Shown here: one piece after another, positions 10,841-21,026 of the stretch
Layout: every line of letters starts with the position of its first letter
Position numbering within the stretch: position 1 is the first letter of the stretch
Assembly (NCBI GenBank): GCA_029916745.1
Contig: JARXWK010000020.1
Coordinates: forward strand, 1 to 63,509
DNA length: 63,509 nucleotides
Direction: 5' to 3'
Source: Dysgonomonadaceae bacterium PH5-43
GTDB taxonomy: Bacteria; Bacteroidota; Bacteroidia; Bacteroidales; Azobacteroidaceae
Made by a program: the position numbers and the translations under genes
The notes under the pieces: generated by a model
Told to the model about the DNA's origin: nothing
Databases searched by the model: none
Seen by the model: only the letters and a program-made list of their open reading frames with translations

Positions 10841-12073
10841 ATGGTACTTAATTACATTTGGATAGCATTTTTCGTTATAGCCTTCGTTGTCGGATTATGT
10901 AAGGTAATCTTTACAGGCGATATGAACATCTTTACCGATATGATGAATGCGACGTTCGACGCAGCTAAGAATGGATTTGAAATATCTATCGGTCTAACAG
11001 GCGTGCTTTCCCTTTGGCTCGGATTTATGAAGATAGGAGAGCGTGGAGGAGTCGTGAACTTCTTATCGCGAGCATCAGCACCAGTGTTTACCCGTCTGTT
11101 TCCCGATATTCCGAAAGGACACCCCGCAACAGGATCTATATTTATGAACATAGCCGCCAATATGCTTAACCTCGACAATGCCGCTACTCCTTTGGGACTC
11201 AAAGCAATGAAGGAGATGCAAGACTTAAACAAGAATAAAGATACGGCAAGCAACTCTATGATAATGTTTATAGTGCTGAATGCTTCGGGGCTTACCCTTA
11301 TTCCTGTTACCATTATGGTTTACCGAACCCAGATGGGAGCTGCCAACCCAGCCGATATATTTGTTCCCCTTATGATTGCCACCTTTGTAGCAACTCTTGC
11401 CGGAGTAATATATGTATGCATACGACAAAAGATTAACATCTTCGACAAGGTATTGCTCAGCTTTTTCGGAGGCATCATAGCCTTTATCGCCTTAGTCGTA
11501 TGGTGGGTTAAATCGTTGCCACAAGAAGACGTTTCTATGTATTCGTCTTTAATAGCAAACTGCTTTTTGTTTTGCATCATCATCTCATTTATAGTTGCAG
11601 GAGTAAGGAAAAAGATAAACGTTTACGATGCCTTTATCGATGGGGCTAAAGACGGATTTAAGACCGCCATTATGATTATTCCTTATCTTATAGCAATGTT
11701 GGTTGCGATAGCCCTGTTCAGAACCTCGGGAGCTATGAGTTTCATTACCGAAGGCTTAGCATCTGGCGTAGCCGCAATCGGACTTCCTACCGAATGGGTC
11801 GACGCTTTCCCCACCGCAATAATGAAACCCTTAAGTGGAAGCGGAGCAAGAGGTATGATGATTAATACTATGCAAACTTTCGGAGCCGACTCTTTCGCTG
11901 GGCGATTAGCCAGTGTTTTTCAAGGCTCTACCGATACAACTTTCTACCTCATAGCCGTTTATTATGGAGCGGTAAATATAAAAAACACTCGTTACTCCAT
12001 TGCAGGCTCTCTGATAGCCGACCTTGCCGGAGTGCTTGCCGCAATATTTGTCTGCTACTTATTCTTTGGGTAA
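10841..12073 (+). CDS. Nucleoside-recognition domain membrane protein (fused SpmA-SpmB-like)
   Basis: A 410-residue polytopic protein. The first half resembles spore maturation protein A (GVLSLWLGFMKIGERGG; PKGHPATGSIFMNIAANML) and the second half protein B (KTAIMIIPYLIAMLVAIALFR; MKPLSGSGARGMM; GSTDTTFYLIAVYYG). Both halves belong to the nucleoside-recognition (Gate) family. Fused forms are ordinary in non-sporulating Bacteroidetes, so no sporulation is implied. Transport substrate is unknown. A fragment of this gene (from base 11870) is duplicated at 12343-12366. Confidence 0.85.
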   Translation: MVLNYIWIAFFVIAFVVGLCKVIFTGDMNIFTDMMNATFDAAKNGFEISIGLTGVLSLWLGFMKIGERGGVVNFLSRASAPVFTRLFPDIPKGHPATGSIFMNIAANMLNLDNAATPLGLKAMKEMQDLNKNKDTASNSMIMFIVLNASGLTLIPVTIMVYRTQMGAANPADIFVPLMIATFVATLAGVIYVCIRQKINIFDKVLLSFFGGIIAFIALVVWWVKSLPQEDVSMYSSLIANCFLFCIIISFIVAGVRKKINVYDAFIDGAKDGFKTAIMIIPYLIAMLVAIALFRTSGAMSFITEGLASGVAAIGLPTEWVDAFPTAIMKPLSGSGARGMMINTMQTFGADSFAGRLASVFQGSTDTTFYLIAVYYGAVNIKNTRYSIAGSLIADLAGVLAAIFVCYLFFG

Positions 12074-12100
12074 ACGGTAATCAATTCGGACTACACCGTA

Positions 12101-12258
12101 GTTTCAAATTTGTTTCACCCGTGTGAAACAGGTTGTTTCAGCTGGGTGAAACGAGTTGTTTCAGTTAGGTGAAACAAGTAGTTTCAGTTAAGTGAAACGA
12201 ATTATATCAAAGTAAGAAACAGATTATTTCACCAGTATGAAATAATCTGTTTCAAAGT
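12101..12258. repeat. Family A palindromic tandem array, copy A1
   Basis: TGAAAC starts at 12124, 12147, 12170 and 12193, and GTTTCA at 12101, 12112, 12135, 12158 and 12181. This gives strict 11/12-bp alternation (23-bp period) before it degenerates with a 22-bp period up to 12258. It fills most of the 314-bp gap 12074-12387. It shares unit order with the 27.9 kb and 46.8 kb copies (e.g. GAAACGAATTATATCAAA). No coding frame is evident. Confidence 0.85.
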
Positions 12259-12292
12259 ATTAAATAAATTGTATTGTCGGAAGAAAGATTAT

Positions 12293-12346
12293 TGCTTTCT
12301 TGTTGCACTTCAAAGAAGTTAATTCGTTAACACATATCATAAATGC
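12293..12346. repeat. 54-bp duplicate of an internal leuS segment
   Basis: Matches leuS bases 13817-13870 with one mismatch over 54 bp, in the same orientation. It ends at ATGC, which is also the first four bases of the SpmAB-derived piece that follows. Confidence 0.9.
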
Positions 12347-12380
12347 AGACTTTCGGAGCCGACTCTTCGTTAACGAATTA
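12320..12380. repeat. Inverted repeat in the scar region
   Basis: TAATTCGTTAAC (12320-12331) pairs with GTTAACGAATTA (12369-12380). The right arm is an inverted copy of the leuS-derived sequence and lies just before the stop of the acyltransferase gene at 12388. It might act as a weak terminator, but there is no good T tract. Confidence 0.6.
12343..12366. repeat. ~24-bp duplicate of an SpmAB-like gene segment
   Basis: Matches 11870-11893 (ATGC, A/G, then ACTTTCGGAGCCGACTC) with one substitution. It is joined to the leuS-derived piece by the shared ATGC at 12343-12346. Confidence 0.8.
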
Positions 12381-12387
12381 TCTCAAA

Positions 12388-13479
12388 TTAAACCTTATAT
12401 AGAGATTTTCTCTTTAATTTAAGAACTCTTTTTTCAACTAATGTCCAGGATAACCATCCTGCTAATAAACAGATAATTATTAAAGGGATGAATATCCATT
12501 CATCTCTTAACCTTAATTCATAAAAAGCATTTATAACTAAAAAATGATAGATATACAGACCGTACGATATATCAGTTTTTCCAATTAATTTAGAAGTTAA
12601 TTCAGGCTTTGTATATGCGAAACTAAATATACTCAAAACTAAAAAACAATGAAATAAAAGTTCCACAAAGTTAGGTTCATATGCTCCCGGATCATAACCC
12701 AAATAATAACCAATAGAACACAGAATAATATATGAAAAAATAAAAAGGAAGCCTTTATGTGCAATAAGAGGAATGATTCGTTCTTTGTTTAAATAAACAA
12801 TAATACCAAAACAAAAGAAAAAGAAAAAATTTACAAATTGTAAAAAAGGATTTATAAATATCAAATAATATCCATTGTCCGAAAAAGAAGATAAAAAGGT
12901 ATGTAAAAAATGGGTTTGATTCTGAGCGTATGAAATCATTCCTAATAATAGGAATATTACTGTTTTTACTCGATTGTTATATCTTTTAATAAAGAAAAAG
13001 ATAAGAGGAATACTTAAATACAACAATATTTCTACACTAATAGTCCATAGTGCAGCATTGGGAGCACTACCTACTCCAAAGCCTTTAATAATCGAAGGTG
13101 TAAATTCTTGTATAAAGGTTAGTTGGGTGAAAATCCATAAAATAAAACTACTGCTTTTTAATTCATTTGTGTTTAAATGCCCGAAATAGATTAACAGTGT
13201 GATTGTTAATATTAAACAACAGATAAGAGCAGGGTAGAGTCTTAAGAAGCGATTTACAAAATACGTTTTCCAGTTAGGATTATTTTCATAAGACCAATAA
13301 ATTAAAAAACCACTTAATGTGAAGAAAATAGGGACACCATTAAACAACGAAAGATATTTAAACCAGTTAGGAACTGAAATGATGAGATGTAAATGCGTTA
13401 TTAATACCTGAAAAGCCGCAAATAAACGAATCAAATTAAAGTTATTTACTTTGTAGTCGATTAGTTTCTCCATGTGCAA
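12388..13479 (-). CDS. Acyltransferase family 3 membrane protein
   Basis: A 363-residue integral membrane O-acyltransferase of the Acyl_transf_3 (OafA/NodX-like) type, with about ten spans. Typical features are NFNLIRLFAAFQVLITHLH near the N-terminus (conserved RxxA and His), GVPIFFTLSGFLIYWSY, and FVNRFLRLYPAL. Members acetylate or acylate surface sugars; the acceptor here is unknown. It follows leuS after 10 bp and may be cotranscribed from its promoter. The gene is notably AT-rich with poly-Phe runs, and the duplicated leuS fragment beyond its 3' end suggests it arrived through local rearrangement. Confidence 0.8.
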   Translation of the reverse strand: MHMEKLIDYKVNNFNLIRLFAAFQVLITHLHLIISVPNWFKYLSLFNGVPIFFTLSGFLIYWSYENNPNWKTYFVNRFLRLYPALICCLILTITLLIYFGHLNTNELKSSSFILWIFTQLTFIQEFTPSIIKGFGVGSAPNAALWTISVEILLYLSIPLIFFFIKRYNNRVKTVIFLLLGMISYAQNQTHFLHTFLSSFSDNGYYLIFINPFLQFVNFFFFFCFGIIVYLNKERIIPLIAHKGFLFIFSYIILCSIGYYLGYDPGAYEPNFVELLFHCFLVLSIFSFAYTKPELTSKLIGKTDISYGLYIYHFLVINAFYELRLRDEWIFIPLIIICLLAGWLSWTLVEKRVLKLKRKSLYKV

Positions 13480-13489
13480 ATTTTATTCA

Positions 13490-16243
13490 TTAATTTATAA
13501 CTATATTTACTATCTTCTTAGGAACAACAATAACTTTCTTAGGAGTTTTGCCTTCTAACCACTTCTGTGCAAGCTCATGCGCAAGCACTGTGCTTTCAAT
13601 CTCTTCTTTCGAAGCCTCAGCAGAGAAGTCTAAAGTGAAACGAGCTTTACCGTTGAAAGAAACTGTGTATTTGATGTTGCTTTCTTTTAAGTATTCTTCG
13701 TTTAACTTCGGATATTCGGCATCAAAAACGGTTGTTTCGTTTCCTAATCTGTGCCAAAGCTCTTCTGAGATGTAAGGAGCAAAAGATGCAAGTATGATTG
13801 TTAAGTCGGATAGGAGTGCTTTCTTGTTGCACTTCAAAGAAGTTAATTCGTTAACGCATATCATAAATGCCGAAATAGAAGTGTTGAAAGAGAAGTTCTC
13901 TATATCTTGTTCTACTTTCTTGATAAGTTTGTGTAATGCTTTAAGTTCTTCGGCGGTAGGTTGCTCGTCTGATACTGCAAAGTCATCGCCAGAGAAGAAC
14001 AGATTCCACGTTTTGCGTAAGAAACGAGATACTCCATCAATTCCTTTTGTGTCCCAAGGCTTAGATTGCTCTAATGGACCTAAAAACATTTCGTATAAAC
14101 GTAATGTATCTGCACCGAACTTTTCTACTATATCATCGGGGTTTACTACGTTGAACATAGATTTCGACATCTTTTCTACAGCCCAACCACAAGTGTATTT
14201 GCCATCTTCTAAGATAAACTCAGCACTTGCAAACTCGGGACGCCAATTCTTGAAAGCATCTAAATCTAATATATCGTTGTCTACTATGTTTACATCAACG
14301 TGAAGAGGTGTTACATCGTAATTGTCTTTCAATCCTAACGAAACGAAAGTGTTGGTGTCTTTTATTCTGTAAACAAAGTTAGAGCGACCTTGAATCATTC
14401 CTTGATTAACAAGTTTCTTAAAAGGTTCTTCATTTGTAATTATCCCTAAGTCGAATAAAAACTTGTTCCAAAAGCGACTATATATAAGGTGTCCTGTTGC
14501 GTGTTCGGTTCCACCGATATAAAGGTCTACGTTTTGCCAGTATTCGTTTACATCTTTAGAAACTAAAGCTTCGTTGTTGTGAGGGTCTTCGTAGCGAAGG
14601 TAATAAGCCGACGAACCAGCAAAGCCAGGCATAGTAGACAATTCTAAAGGATAACCATTGTAAGTCCAATCTTTAGCTCTACCTAATGGAGGCTCTCCTG
14701 TTTCTGTAGGTAAGAACTTATCTACTTCAGGAAGCTGTATAGGAAGATCTTTCTCATCTACCGTATAAGGCATTCCGTCTTTATAATAAATAGGGAATGG
14801 TTCTCCCCAATATCTTTGTCGTCCGAATATGGCATCTCTTAAACGATAGTTTACTTTTACTTTACCTAAGTTGTTTTCGGCGATATACTCTTTAGCTTTT
14901 TGTATTGCTTCTTTAACAGTAAGTCCGTTAAGAAAGCCAGAGTTTATCATAATACCTTCTTTTGCATCGAAGCTTTCTTCCGAAACATCAGCACCCTCAA
15001 TAAGAGGAATTATTGGTAAATCGAAATGCTTAGCAAAAGCGTAGTCGCGACTATCGTGTGCCGGAACAGCCATAATAGCTCCAGTTCCGTAGCCAGCCAA
15101 AACATAATCTGATATCCAGATAGGAATTTCTTTATTGTTAAGAGGATTGATAGCATAAGAACCAGTAAATACTCCCGTAACTCTTTTGTCTGAGATACGT
15201 TCGCGTTCAGTTCGGCGTTTAACTCTGTCGAGGTAAGCATCAACTTCGGCTTGTTGTTCGGGGGTAACTACTTGAGCAACGTATTCCGACTCTGGGGCAA
15301 GCACCATAAATGTAACTCCAAAAACGGTGTCGGCACGAGTAGTAAAAACAGTCATACTTCCTCCTTGTGGAAGTGCGAATTGCATTTCTGCACCTTCCGA
15401 CCTGCCTATCCAATTCTTCTGAGTTTCTTTAAGCGAGTCTGTCCAGTCTACTGAGTTTAATCCGTCGAGTAAACGTTGTGCATAAGCAGAAACACGCAAA
15501 CTCCATTGACGCATCTTGCGTTGTTCAACAGGGTAACCACCACGTTCAGACACACCATCAATAACTTCGTCGTTAGCTAACACAGTTCCCAAAGCAGGAC
15601 ACCAGTTAACCATACTATCGCCTAAATAAGCGATACGATAGTTCATTAATATTTCTTGTTGCTCTTTTTCCGATTTAGAGTTCCATTCTTCAGCGGTGAA
15701 GCTTAACTCTTCAGAACAAGCAACATTCATATCTTTAGCACCTTGGGTTTTGAATACTTCTATAAGTTCTTCTATAGGGCGAGCTTGTTGTTCATCTTTG
15801 CAATAATACGAATGGAACATCTTTATGAATGCCCATTGAGTCCATTTATAATAATTAGGATCGCAAGTTCTTATTTCGCGACTCCAATCGAAGCTAAACC
15901 CAATCTTATCTAATTGTTCTTTATATCGGGCAATGTTTTTGTCTGTAGTAATAGCAGGGTGTTGTCCTGTTTGAATAGCATATTGTTCGGCAGGAAGTCC
16001 GTATGCGTCATATCCCATAGGGTGTAATACATTGAATCCTTTTAATCTTTTATATCGAGAGTAAATATCAGACGCAATGTAACCGAGAGGGTGTCCAACG
16101 TGTAGTCCTGCTCCCGAAGGATATGGGAACATATCGAGGACATAATATTTAGGTTTATCTTTGTTTTCTGTTACACGATAAGTATTGTTGTCTTCCCAAT
16201 ACTTTTGCCATTTCTGTTCGATTTCCTTAAAATTGTATTCCAT
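13490..16243 (-). CDS. leuS: Leucyl-tRNA synthetase
   Basis: A 917-residue class I synthetase charging tRNA-Leu. HIGH-type motif HVGH is at residues 48-51 (in [17 protein letters not shown]) and KMSKS at about residue 690 ([12 protein letters not shown]). The CP1 editing domain lies between, with the TTRADTVFG threonine-rich segment, and the C-terminal anticodon-binding helical domain ends in a beta tail ([16 protein letters not shown]). Length is normal for bacterial LeuRS. An internal 54-bp stretch (13817-13870) is duplicated at 12293-12346. Confidence 0.97.
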   Translation of the reverse strand: MEYNFKEIEQKWQKYWEDNNTYRVTENKDKPKYYVLDMFPYPSGAGLHVGHPLGYIASDIYSRYKRLKGFNVLHPMGYDAYGLPAEQYAIQTGQHPAITTDKNIARYKEQLDKIGFSFDWSREIRTCDPNYYKWTQWAFIKMFHSYYCKDEQQARPIEELIEVFKTQGAKDMNVACSEELSFTAEEWNSKSEKEQQEILMNYRIAYLGDSMVNWCPALGTVLANDEVIDGVSERGGYPVEQRKMRQWSLRVSAYAQRLLDGLNSVDWTDSLKETQKNWIGRSEGAEMQFALPQGGSMTVFTTRADTVFGVTFMVLAPESEYVAQVVTPEQQAEVDAYLDRVKRRTERERISDKRVTGVFTGSYAINPLNNKEIPIWISDYVLAGYGTGAIMAVPAHDSRDYAFAKHFDLPIIPLIEGADVSEESFDAKEGIMINSGFLNGLTVKEAIQKAKEYIAENNLGKVKVNYRLRDAIFGRQRYWGEPFPIYYKDGMPYTVDEKDLPIQLPEVDKFLPTETGEPPLGRAKDWTYNGYPLELSTMPGFAGSSAYYLRYEDPHNNEALVSKDVNEYWQNVDLYIGGTEHATGHLIYSRFWNKFLFDLGIITNEEPFKKLVNQGMIQGRSNFVYRIKDTNTFVSLGLKDNYDVTPLHVDVNIVDNDILDLDAFKNWRPEFASAEFILEDGKYTCGWAVEKMSKSMFNVVNPDDIVEKFGADTLRLYEMFLGPLEQSKPWDTKGIDGVSRFLRKTWNLFFSGDDFAVSDEQPTAEELKALHKLIKKVEQDIENFSFNTSISAFMICVNELTSLKCNKKALLSDLTIILASFAPYISEELWHRLGNETTVFDAEYPKLNEEYLKESNIKYTVSFNGKARFTLDFSAEASKEEIESTVLAHELAQKWLEGKTPKKVIVVPKKIVNIVIN

Positions 16244-16281
16244 GATTACTTTTGTTTATTATTAAACTCAGAATAAGTTTG

Positions 16282-16289
16282 CAAAAGTA
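16282..16289 (-). promoter_or_regulatory. -7 element TACTTTTG for leuS
   Basis: Exact TAnnTTTG match on the minus strand 39 bp upstream of the leuS start; no standard -33. Confidence 0.45.
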
Positions 16290-16316
16290 ATCATTAATTT
16301 TTGAAAAGCAGTAAGT

Positions 16317-17816
16317 TTAGTAGTTGAGTTGGAAATTGTACGAAACTCCGAGGCTAAAAGAACTTCCACCTAAATTAGCTCTGTTGCCAAAGAATGGAGA
16401 TATTCTGTATTCGGCAAATATCCCTACATTCTTGTATCGTAAGTTAGTGCCAGCATAAGCATCAAAAGTTGTAGGGGAATAATATATTTTGTTGTCATTT
16501 TTATCTATTTTTTCTACTATATCAGAAGTTATACTAAAAACGCCCAATCCTAAGTAGGGAGTAAGATATATATCTTTTTTTAGTTGTAACTGATAACGAT
16601 ACCTTAACCCCAAACTCACTATACCTCCTTTAATTTTGGTATTATGTAATTCGTTTTCATAAAGACAATTAAATCTTTTCGCATCTGTGGGGAATGCAAA
16701 CTTTGTAGCAATGTCTATTGCCTGATTGTGCTTTATTGGTATTCCTATAGAAAAACCAACGCCAAGAGCTGCGTCAAACGCATTTTTAAGTGTTCCTACA
16801 GGGAGCATAGTTATAGCTTGAACTTCCCAACTGGGAATTATAGACTTATTTAGCTCTTTTGCTTCTTCACTCACGTATTCTGGAGTCTGTACATCAAAAG
16901 GATTATTAGCCCATTCTGGTAATGTAGGAATAGTCATAAACTCTTCAAGTAGTAGAGGCATTTCAAAATCTCCTCTGTTATAAACATAATGACTCATAAT
17001 GCAACTAACAAAATGTCCTCGTATTTCCTCCACTGCATAATATACAGCTAAAGGCAGATAATAATTGTTTATTGGAGCATAAACAATTCGATAAGCCATA
17101 GTAGGTACTCCATCTAAAATAATTTCTATATAGTCATTAGATAGAATTACAGTTTGGTAGGCTTCGTTTAAGTCCATACGAGTATTCAAAAAATCTGAAG
17201 CTTCTTCGTATGAGGGGAACTCCGACCAACTTACTTGTCCTCTCTGATGATAAACATTGTTAGGGCTTTTCCATATACAAGCAGTGCCTAACTCAATATT
17301 TCTTCCTGCAAAATTAATATTCTCAGCAATCCAACTGTCTGATATATATTTATCAAGCTCTTTGTTTAAGAAAGCCTCAACGAATAATTCTTCTAAAGAG
17401 ACATCTCGTTGTTTTTCTTTAGTTATAGCTATTACATTGTAAGATTTTCCGTCAGCATTATTGTATAGATAATAAGTTGTATAAATATTAATATCAGGAG
17501 CTTCAGTAGGTTCTTCACCTTCTATTACCATTAAACGTTTGTCCAATATGTTAATATAACGACTTTCTACATCTTCTTTGATTTTGTTTTTACGCCTAAA
17601 AGACGATAAAGTCTTATCGTTTTCAATAGAACCTTTCTTGTTTTCTGATATTATAATATCATAGCCTCTTGTTTCAAATATAATTTCGTTATTAGAAGTT
17701 TGCTTCATTCCTCTGTTAGTGTTTAGCCCAAGTATACCGGGAAACACATCATCGTTTGCCATTAAGGAAAGAGAACAAAGAAAACAAAAAGTAGAAAGAA
17801 GAATGTTTTTAACCAT
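16317..17816 (-). CDS. Secreted protein with C-terminal outer-membrane beta-barrel domain
   Basis: A 499-residue protein with a signal peptide (MVKNILLSTFCFLCSLSLMA). Residues about 20-330 form a domain I do not recognise. The last ~150 residues look like an 8-strand-type barrel: alternating strands such as GGIVSLGLRYRYQLQL, YLTPYLGLGVFSI, FDAYAGTNLRYKNVGIFAEYRI and a terminal SFSLGVSYNFQLNY ending in an aromatic residue. It is probably an outer-membrane protein with a large periplasmic or surface N-terminal domain. A single-gene unit with its own -7 element at 17844. Confidence 0.65.
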   Translation of the reverse strand: MVKNILLSTFCFLCSLSLMANDDVFPGILGLNTNRGMKQTSNNEIIFETRGYDIIISENKKGSIENDKTLSSFRRKNKIKEDVESRYINILDKRLMVIEGEEPTEAPDINIYTTYYLYNNADGKSYNVIAITKEKQRDVSLEELFVEAFLNKELDKYISDSWIAENINFAGRNIELGTACIWKSPNNVYHQRGQVSWSEFPSYEEASDFLNTRMDLNEAYQTVILSNDYIEIILDGVPTMAYRIVYAPINNYYLPLAVYYAVEEIRGHFVSCIMSHYVYNRGDFEMPLLLEEFMTIPTLPEWANNPFDVQTPEYVSEEAKELNKSIIPSWEVQAITMLPVGTLKNAFDAALGVGFSIGIPIKHNQAIDIATKFAFPTDAKRFNCLYENELHNTKIKGGIVSLGLRYRYQLQLKKDIYLTPYLGLGVFSITSDIVEKIDKNDNKIYYSPTTFDAYAGTNLRYKNVGIFAEYRISPFFGNRANLGGSSFSLGVSYNFQLNY

Positions 17817-17843
17817 GATAGTTGTTTATTGAGTTAGCAAATA

Positions 17844-17851
17844 CAAAGTTA
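17844..17851 (-). promoter_or_regulatory. -7 element TAACTTTG for the barrel protein gene
   Basis: Exact TAnnTTTG match on the minus strand 28 bp upstream of the start codon. Confidence 0.45.
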
Positions 17852-17887
17852 GAATAAATATTAACAACACCGATGAAATGTGGCTTT

Positions 17888-18727
17888 TTAATGAAAATGA
17901 TGAGAAACTAAACCATCTATAGGTTCTTTTATAATATTGCCTGCCGATAAGCTATGTTTAGATAAAACTCGTTTCAAATTGTCTTCGAAGTAATACGCAA
18001 TACTACCTACAAAATGTACAGGTAATTCTTTAGACTGAGGATATTGATATAAGTTTCTGACAACAAACCCATCGAAACTATTCTCTATAATGTTTTTGAT
18101 TGTTTCTTCCGATTTGTATTCATAAAGGAACGGAGCGAAACTTGCTAAAAATCTATTAGGAAGTGGTTGCCTATATACTTTATCTATAATGTTGGCTGAT
18201 GAAAGTTTGTATTTGCAGAAGAAAGCATCTCTTATGTGATTGGGTAATTGATTTTTCAATATATCAGCAATAAGCTTTTTACCAAGAACGGCACCACTAC
18301 CTTCGTCTCCTAAAATATAACCTAAAGGTGATACATTGTTTGCAATATCCTCCCCGTCGTAATAGCACGAATTAGAACCTGTGCCAAGAATACAGGCAAT
18401 GCCTTCTTTGTTCCCGCATACACTGCGAGCAACTCCAAGCAAATCAGACTTTACAGAAACATTATTTGTGTTAAAAAACTTACTTAAAGATCTTGTTACA
18501 ATATGAGATTTTTCGATAGTACACCCCGCTCCATAGAAATGAATCTCTGTAATATTCTCTTTTTCTAAAGAATATTCATTTTCTAAGAGATACAATATTT
18601 CGCTTTCGTTCATAAAAAACGGATTTATACCCTTAGTCTTGCAGTGTTTTACACCTTCGGTATTGCTTATTGCCCAGCTTGTTTTAGATGAACCGCTATC
18701 GGCAATTAAAATATATTTATGTTCCAT
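17888..18727 (-). CDS. BadF/BadG-type ATPase, N-acetylglucosamine kinase-like
   Basis: A 279-residue ASKHA-fold protein. It has phosphate-1 motif [12 protein letters not shown] near the N-terminus, a second phosphate loop [13 protein letters not shown] near residue 115, and [14 protein letters not shown] near 140, which match the BadF/BadG/BcrA/BcrD family including eukaryotic-type GlcNAc kinases. Sugar phosphorylation is the likeliest role (family inference); the substrate cannot be read from sequence. Divergent from the GT2 gene, with overlapping promoter regions. Confidence 0.8.
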   Translation of the reverse strand: MEHKYILIADSGSSKTSWAISNTEGVKHCKTKGINPFFMNESEILYLLENEYSLEKENITEIHFYGAGCTIEKSHIVTRSLSKFFNTNNVSVKSDLLGVARSVCGNKEGIACILGTGSNSCYYDGEDIANNVSPLGYILGDEGSGAVLGKKLIADILKNQLPNHIRDAFFCKYKLSSANIIDKVYRQPLPNRFLASFAPFLYEYKSEETIKNIIENSFDGFVVRNLYQYPQSKELPVHFVGSIAYYFEDNLKRVLSKHSLSAGNIIKEPIDGLVSHHFH

Positions 18728-18749
18728 ACTGACTTTTATGAAGATTGCA

Positions 18750-18757
18750 CAAACTTA
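18750..18757 (-). promoter_or_regulatory. -7 element TAAGTTTG for the BadF-type kinase
   Basis: Exact TAnnTTTG match on the minus strand 23 bp upstream of the kinase start, in the divergent promoter region shared with the GT2 gene. Confidence 0.4.
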
Positions 18758-18770
18758 CAAAATAAATTAA

Positions 18771-18778
18771 TATCTTTG
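18771..18778 (+). promoter_or_regulatory. -7 element TATCTTTG for the GT2 operon
   Basis: Exact TAnnTTTG match 22 bp upstream of ATG 18800. It shows that the earlier in-frame ATG at 18719 is not the start. Confidence 0.5.
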
Positions 18779-18799
18779 GTGCTATTAAATACAGGTAAT

Positions 18800-20131
18800 A
18801 TGAAAACAACATTTACACATATTAAAAATGGAGAGCTAAATCTCTTAAAGGCAGAAGAGCTTAAAGCATTAATTACACAATTAGATACAGACTATGTTTT
18901 TATTCATACTCACTCCGAACCTATAGAGTGGAATAAATATGCAGAAGAAAGAATGCTTAGTGTTGCTAAAAACACAGGAGCAGGTATGGTTTATTCAGAT
19001 TATTGTAAAATAAAAGATGGGATTAAAGTCAATAATCCAGTGTTGGACTATCAGTATGGTAGTTTAAGAGATGATTTCGATTTCGGGGCAGTTCTTCTTT
19101 ATAAAACATCGATTGCTAAACAAGCAGTATCTCGTATTAATGGTAAATACAATTTTGCATCTTTGTATGCTTTAAGACTTAAAATTTCTCAAATTGCAAA
19201 AATTATACACATAAACGAATATCTGTATACAGAATTAGAAAAGGATAATCGTTTGTCGGGAGAGAAACAGTTCGACTACGTTAATCCAAGAAACAGAGAG
19301 GTGCAGATAGAAATGGAGATGGCGTGTACCGAACATCTTAGAGATATAAAAGCTCATTTAACCCCGTCGTTTAACTCTGTCAACTTCGATGAAGAAGTTT
19401 TTGATGTTGAGGCTTCGGTAGTTATCCCTGTAAGAAACAGAGAGAAGACAATAGAAGAGGCGGTTCGTTCGGCTTTGTCTCAAAAGCCAGACTTCTCTTT
19501 TAATGTTATTGTTGTTGATAATCATTCAACAGATAAAACAACAGAAATACTAAGTAAGCTTTCTAACGAGTATAGTAATCTAGTTCATATAATTCCTGAC
19601 GATAAAAACCTCGGAATAGGTGGTTGTTGGAATGAAGCTATAATGAGCGATAAATGTGGTAAGTTTGCAATACAATTAGATAGCGACGATCTTTATATTG
19701 ACAATGATGTTTTGACAAAAATAGTTTCGGCATTTTATGAGCAACAGACGGCTATGGTTATAGGTAGTTATAAAATAGTAAACTTTAAGTTAGAAGAAAT
19801 TCCTCCTGGAATTATAGATCACAAAGAATGGACTCCTGATAATGGACGAAACAATGCCCTGCGCATTAACGGACTTGGAGCTCCTCGAGCTTTCTTTACT
19901 CCTATTGTAAGAGAAATAAAGTTTCCGAATGTTAGTTACGGCGAAGATTATGCTGTTGCTTTGGCTGTTTCTCGCACTTATCAGATAGGGCGAATATACG
20001 AACCTCTATATTTATGTCGGAGATGGGAAGGTAATTCTGATGCCAATATTGATATTCTTAAACAGAACACTTTTAATCACTATAAAGACAGTATAAGAAC
20101 TCAAGAATTATTAGCACGACAAAATGATTGA
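18800..20131 (+). CDS. Glycosyltransferase family 2 protein with N-terminal extension
   Basis: About 443 residues from ATG 18800. The N-terminal ~200 residues form a region that partly resembles a degenerate GT-A domain ([18 protein letters not shown]). The C-terminal ~240 residues are a full GT2 domain: [36 protein letters not shown], and the metal-binding IQLDSDDLY. Sugar donor and acceptor are unknown. Its 3' end overlaps the DUF4922 gene by 8 bp, so the three genes 18800-22140 form one operon. Confidence 0.85.
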   Translation: MKTTFTHIKNGELNLLKAEELKALITQLDTDYVFIHTHSEPIEWNKYAEERMLSVAKNTGAGMVYSDYCKIKDGIKVNNPVLDYQYGSLRDDFDFGAVLLYKTSIAKQAVSRINGKYNFASLYALRLKISQIAKIIHINEYLYTELEKDNRLSGEKQFDYVNPRNREVQIEMEMACTEHLRDIKAHLTPSFNSVNFDEEVFDVEASVVIPVRNREKTIEEAVRSALSQKPDFSFNVIVVDNHSTDKTTEILSKLSNEYSNLVHIIPDDKNLGIGGCWNEAIMSDKCGKFAIQLDSDDLYIDNDVLTKIVSAFYEQQTAMVIGSYKIVNFKLEEIPPGIIDHKEWTPDNGRNNALRINGLGAPRAFFTPIVREIKFPNVSYGEDYAVALAVSRTYQIGRIYEPLYLCRRWEGNSDANIDILKQNTFNHYKDSIRTQELLARQND

Positions 20132-21026
20132 TGTAAATGCTTTTTTTGAAAAACAATTAAAAGATTGGAAGACTATTTCCGATAATTATTCTGCACTTAA
20201 AAACATACAATGCAAGACTGTTTCTTTCGATGAATTCTATATAAAAGTACAATACAATCCCGAAAGAATACGTTCTTCTGTTGCCAATGTTGATAAAAAA
20301 TCAATAGCTAAAAGACCTTGCTTTTTGTGTGATGCCAATCGTCCCCAAGAACAAGAAAGTATTAACTATCCTCCTTGTTACTATTTGTTGGTAAATCCAT
20401 ATCCTATATTTCCGCAACATCTTACAATTCCCGACCGAAAACATAATCCCCAACTAATAAAAGGTAGAATTGGAGATATGTTAAGTTTGGCTAACGACTT
20501 GCCCGATTTTACAATATTATATAATGGTCCTAAATGTGGAGCTTCAGCTCCAGACCATTTTCATTTTCAGGCAGGAAACAAGGGAGTGTTACCAATAGAA
20601 CGTGATGTTATTTCGTATAAGCGTAAGGTAATAATAAACAAAGAACACAAGGGAACTCTTTATCGCTTAGAAAATTATCTAAGAGAATGTTTGGTGTTTG
20701 AAAGCAAAGATAAAGAATGGCTTTGTGCTTCGTTTGAAGATTATTATGAGTATCAGCATAAACTTCAACCTCTTGAAGAAGAGCCGATGTTTAATCTAAT
20801 ATGTTGGAAAGATAATGATACTTGGAAATTGGTTGTCTTCCCAAGAAAACAACATCGACCTCGCCAATATTTCGAAGAAGGGAAAAGTAATATATTGTTA
20901 GCTCCCGGAGTTGTTGATTTCGGAGGAGTACTTGTAGTGCCTCGAGAAGAAGATTTTATTAAATTAGATAAAGACTTAATAACCGATATTTATTCTCAAC
21001 TAACGTTATTGTATGAAACAACCTGA
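20124..21026 (+). CDS. DUF4922 protein, HIT/GalT-like nucleotidyltransferase or phosphorylase fold
   Basis: A 300-residue Bacteroidetes protein of the DUF4922 family. A histidine-triad-like motif DHFHFQAG is near residue 140, an [11 protein letters not shown] cysteine pair near 64, and [15 protein letters not shown] near 90 resembles the substrate region of GalT/HIT and GDP-galactose phosphorylase proteins. These features suggest nucleotidyl transfer or phosphorolysis of an NDP-sugar, but the activity is not established. It overlaps its neighbours on both sides (8 and 14 bp), so it is probably translationally coupled. Confidence 0.75.
   Translation: MIDVNAFFEKQLKDWKTISDNYSALKNIQCKTVSFDEFYIKVQYNPERIRSSVANVDKKSIAKRPCFLCDANRPQEQESINYPPCYYLLVNPYPIFPQHLTIPDRKHNPQLIKGRIGDMLSLANDLPDFTILYNGPKCGASAPDHFHFQAGNKGVLPIERDVISYKRKVIINKEHKGTLYRLENYLRECLVFESKDKEWLCASFEDYYEYQHKLQPLEEEPMFNLICWKDNDTWKLVVFPRKQHRPRQYFEEGKSNILLAPGVVDFGGVLVVPREEDFIKLDKDLITDIYSQLTLLYETT

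Noticed and set aside
12101-12258. Possible CRISPR array in the A and B repeat regions
   Set aside because: Conserved units are only 6-10 bp, the material between them is 5-20 bp and partly conserved among copies, and there are no cas genes.
13794-14303. 169-codon plus-strand frame inside leuS
   Set aside because: Antisense shadow of a clear leucyl-tRNA synthetase; no family resemblance and no promoter element.
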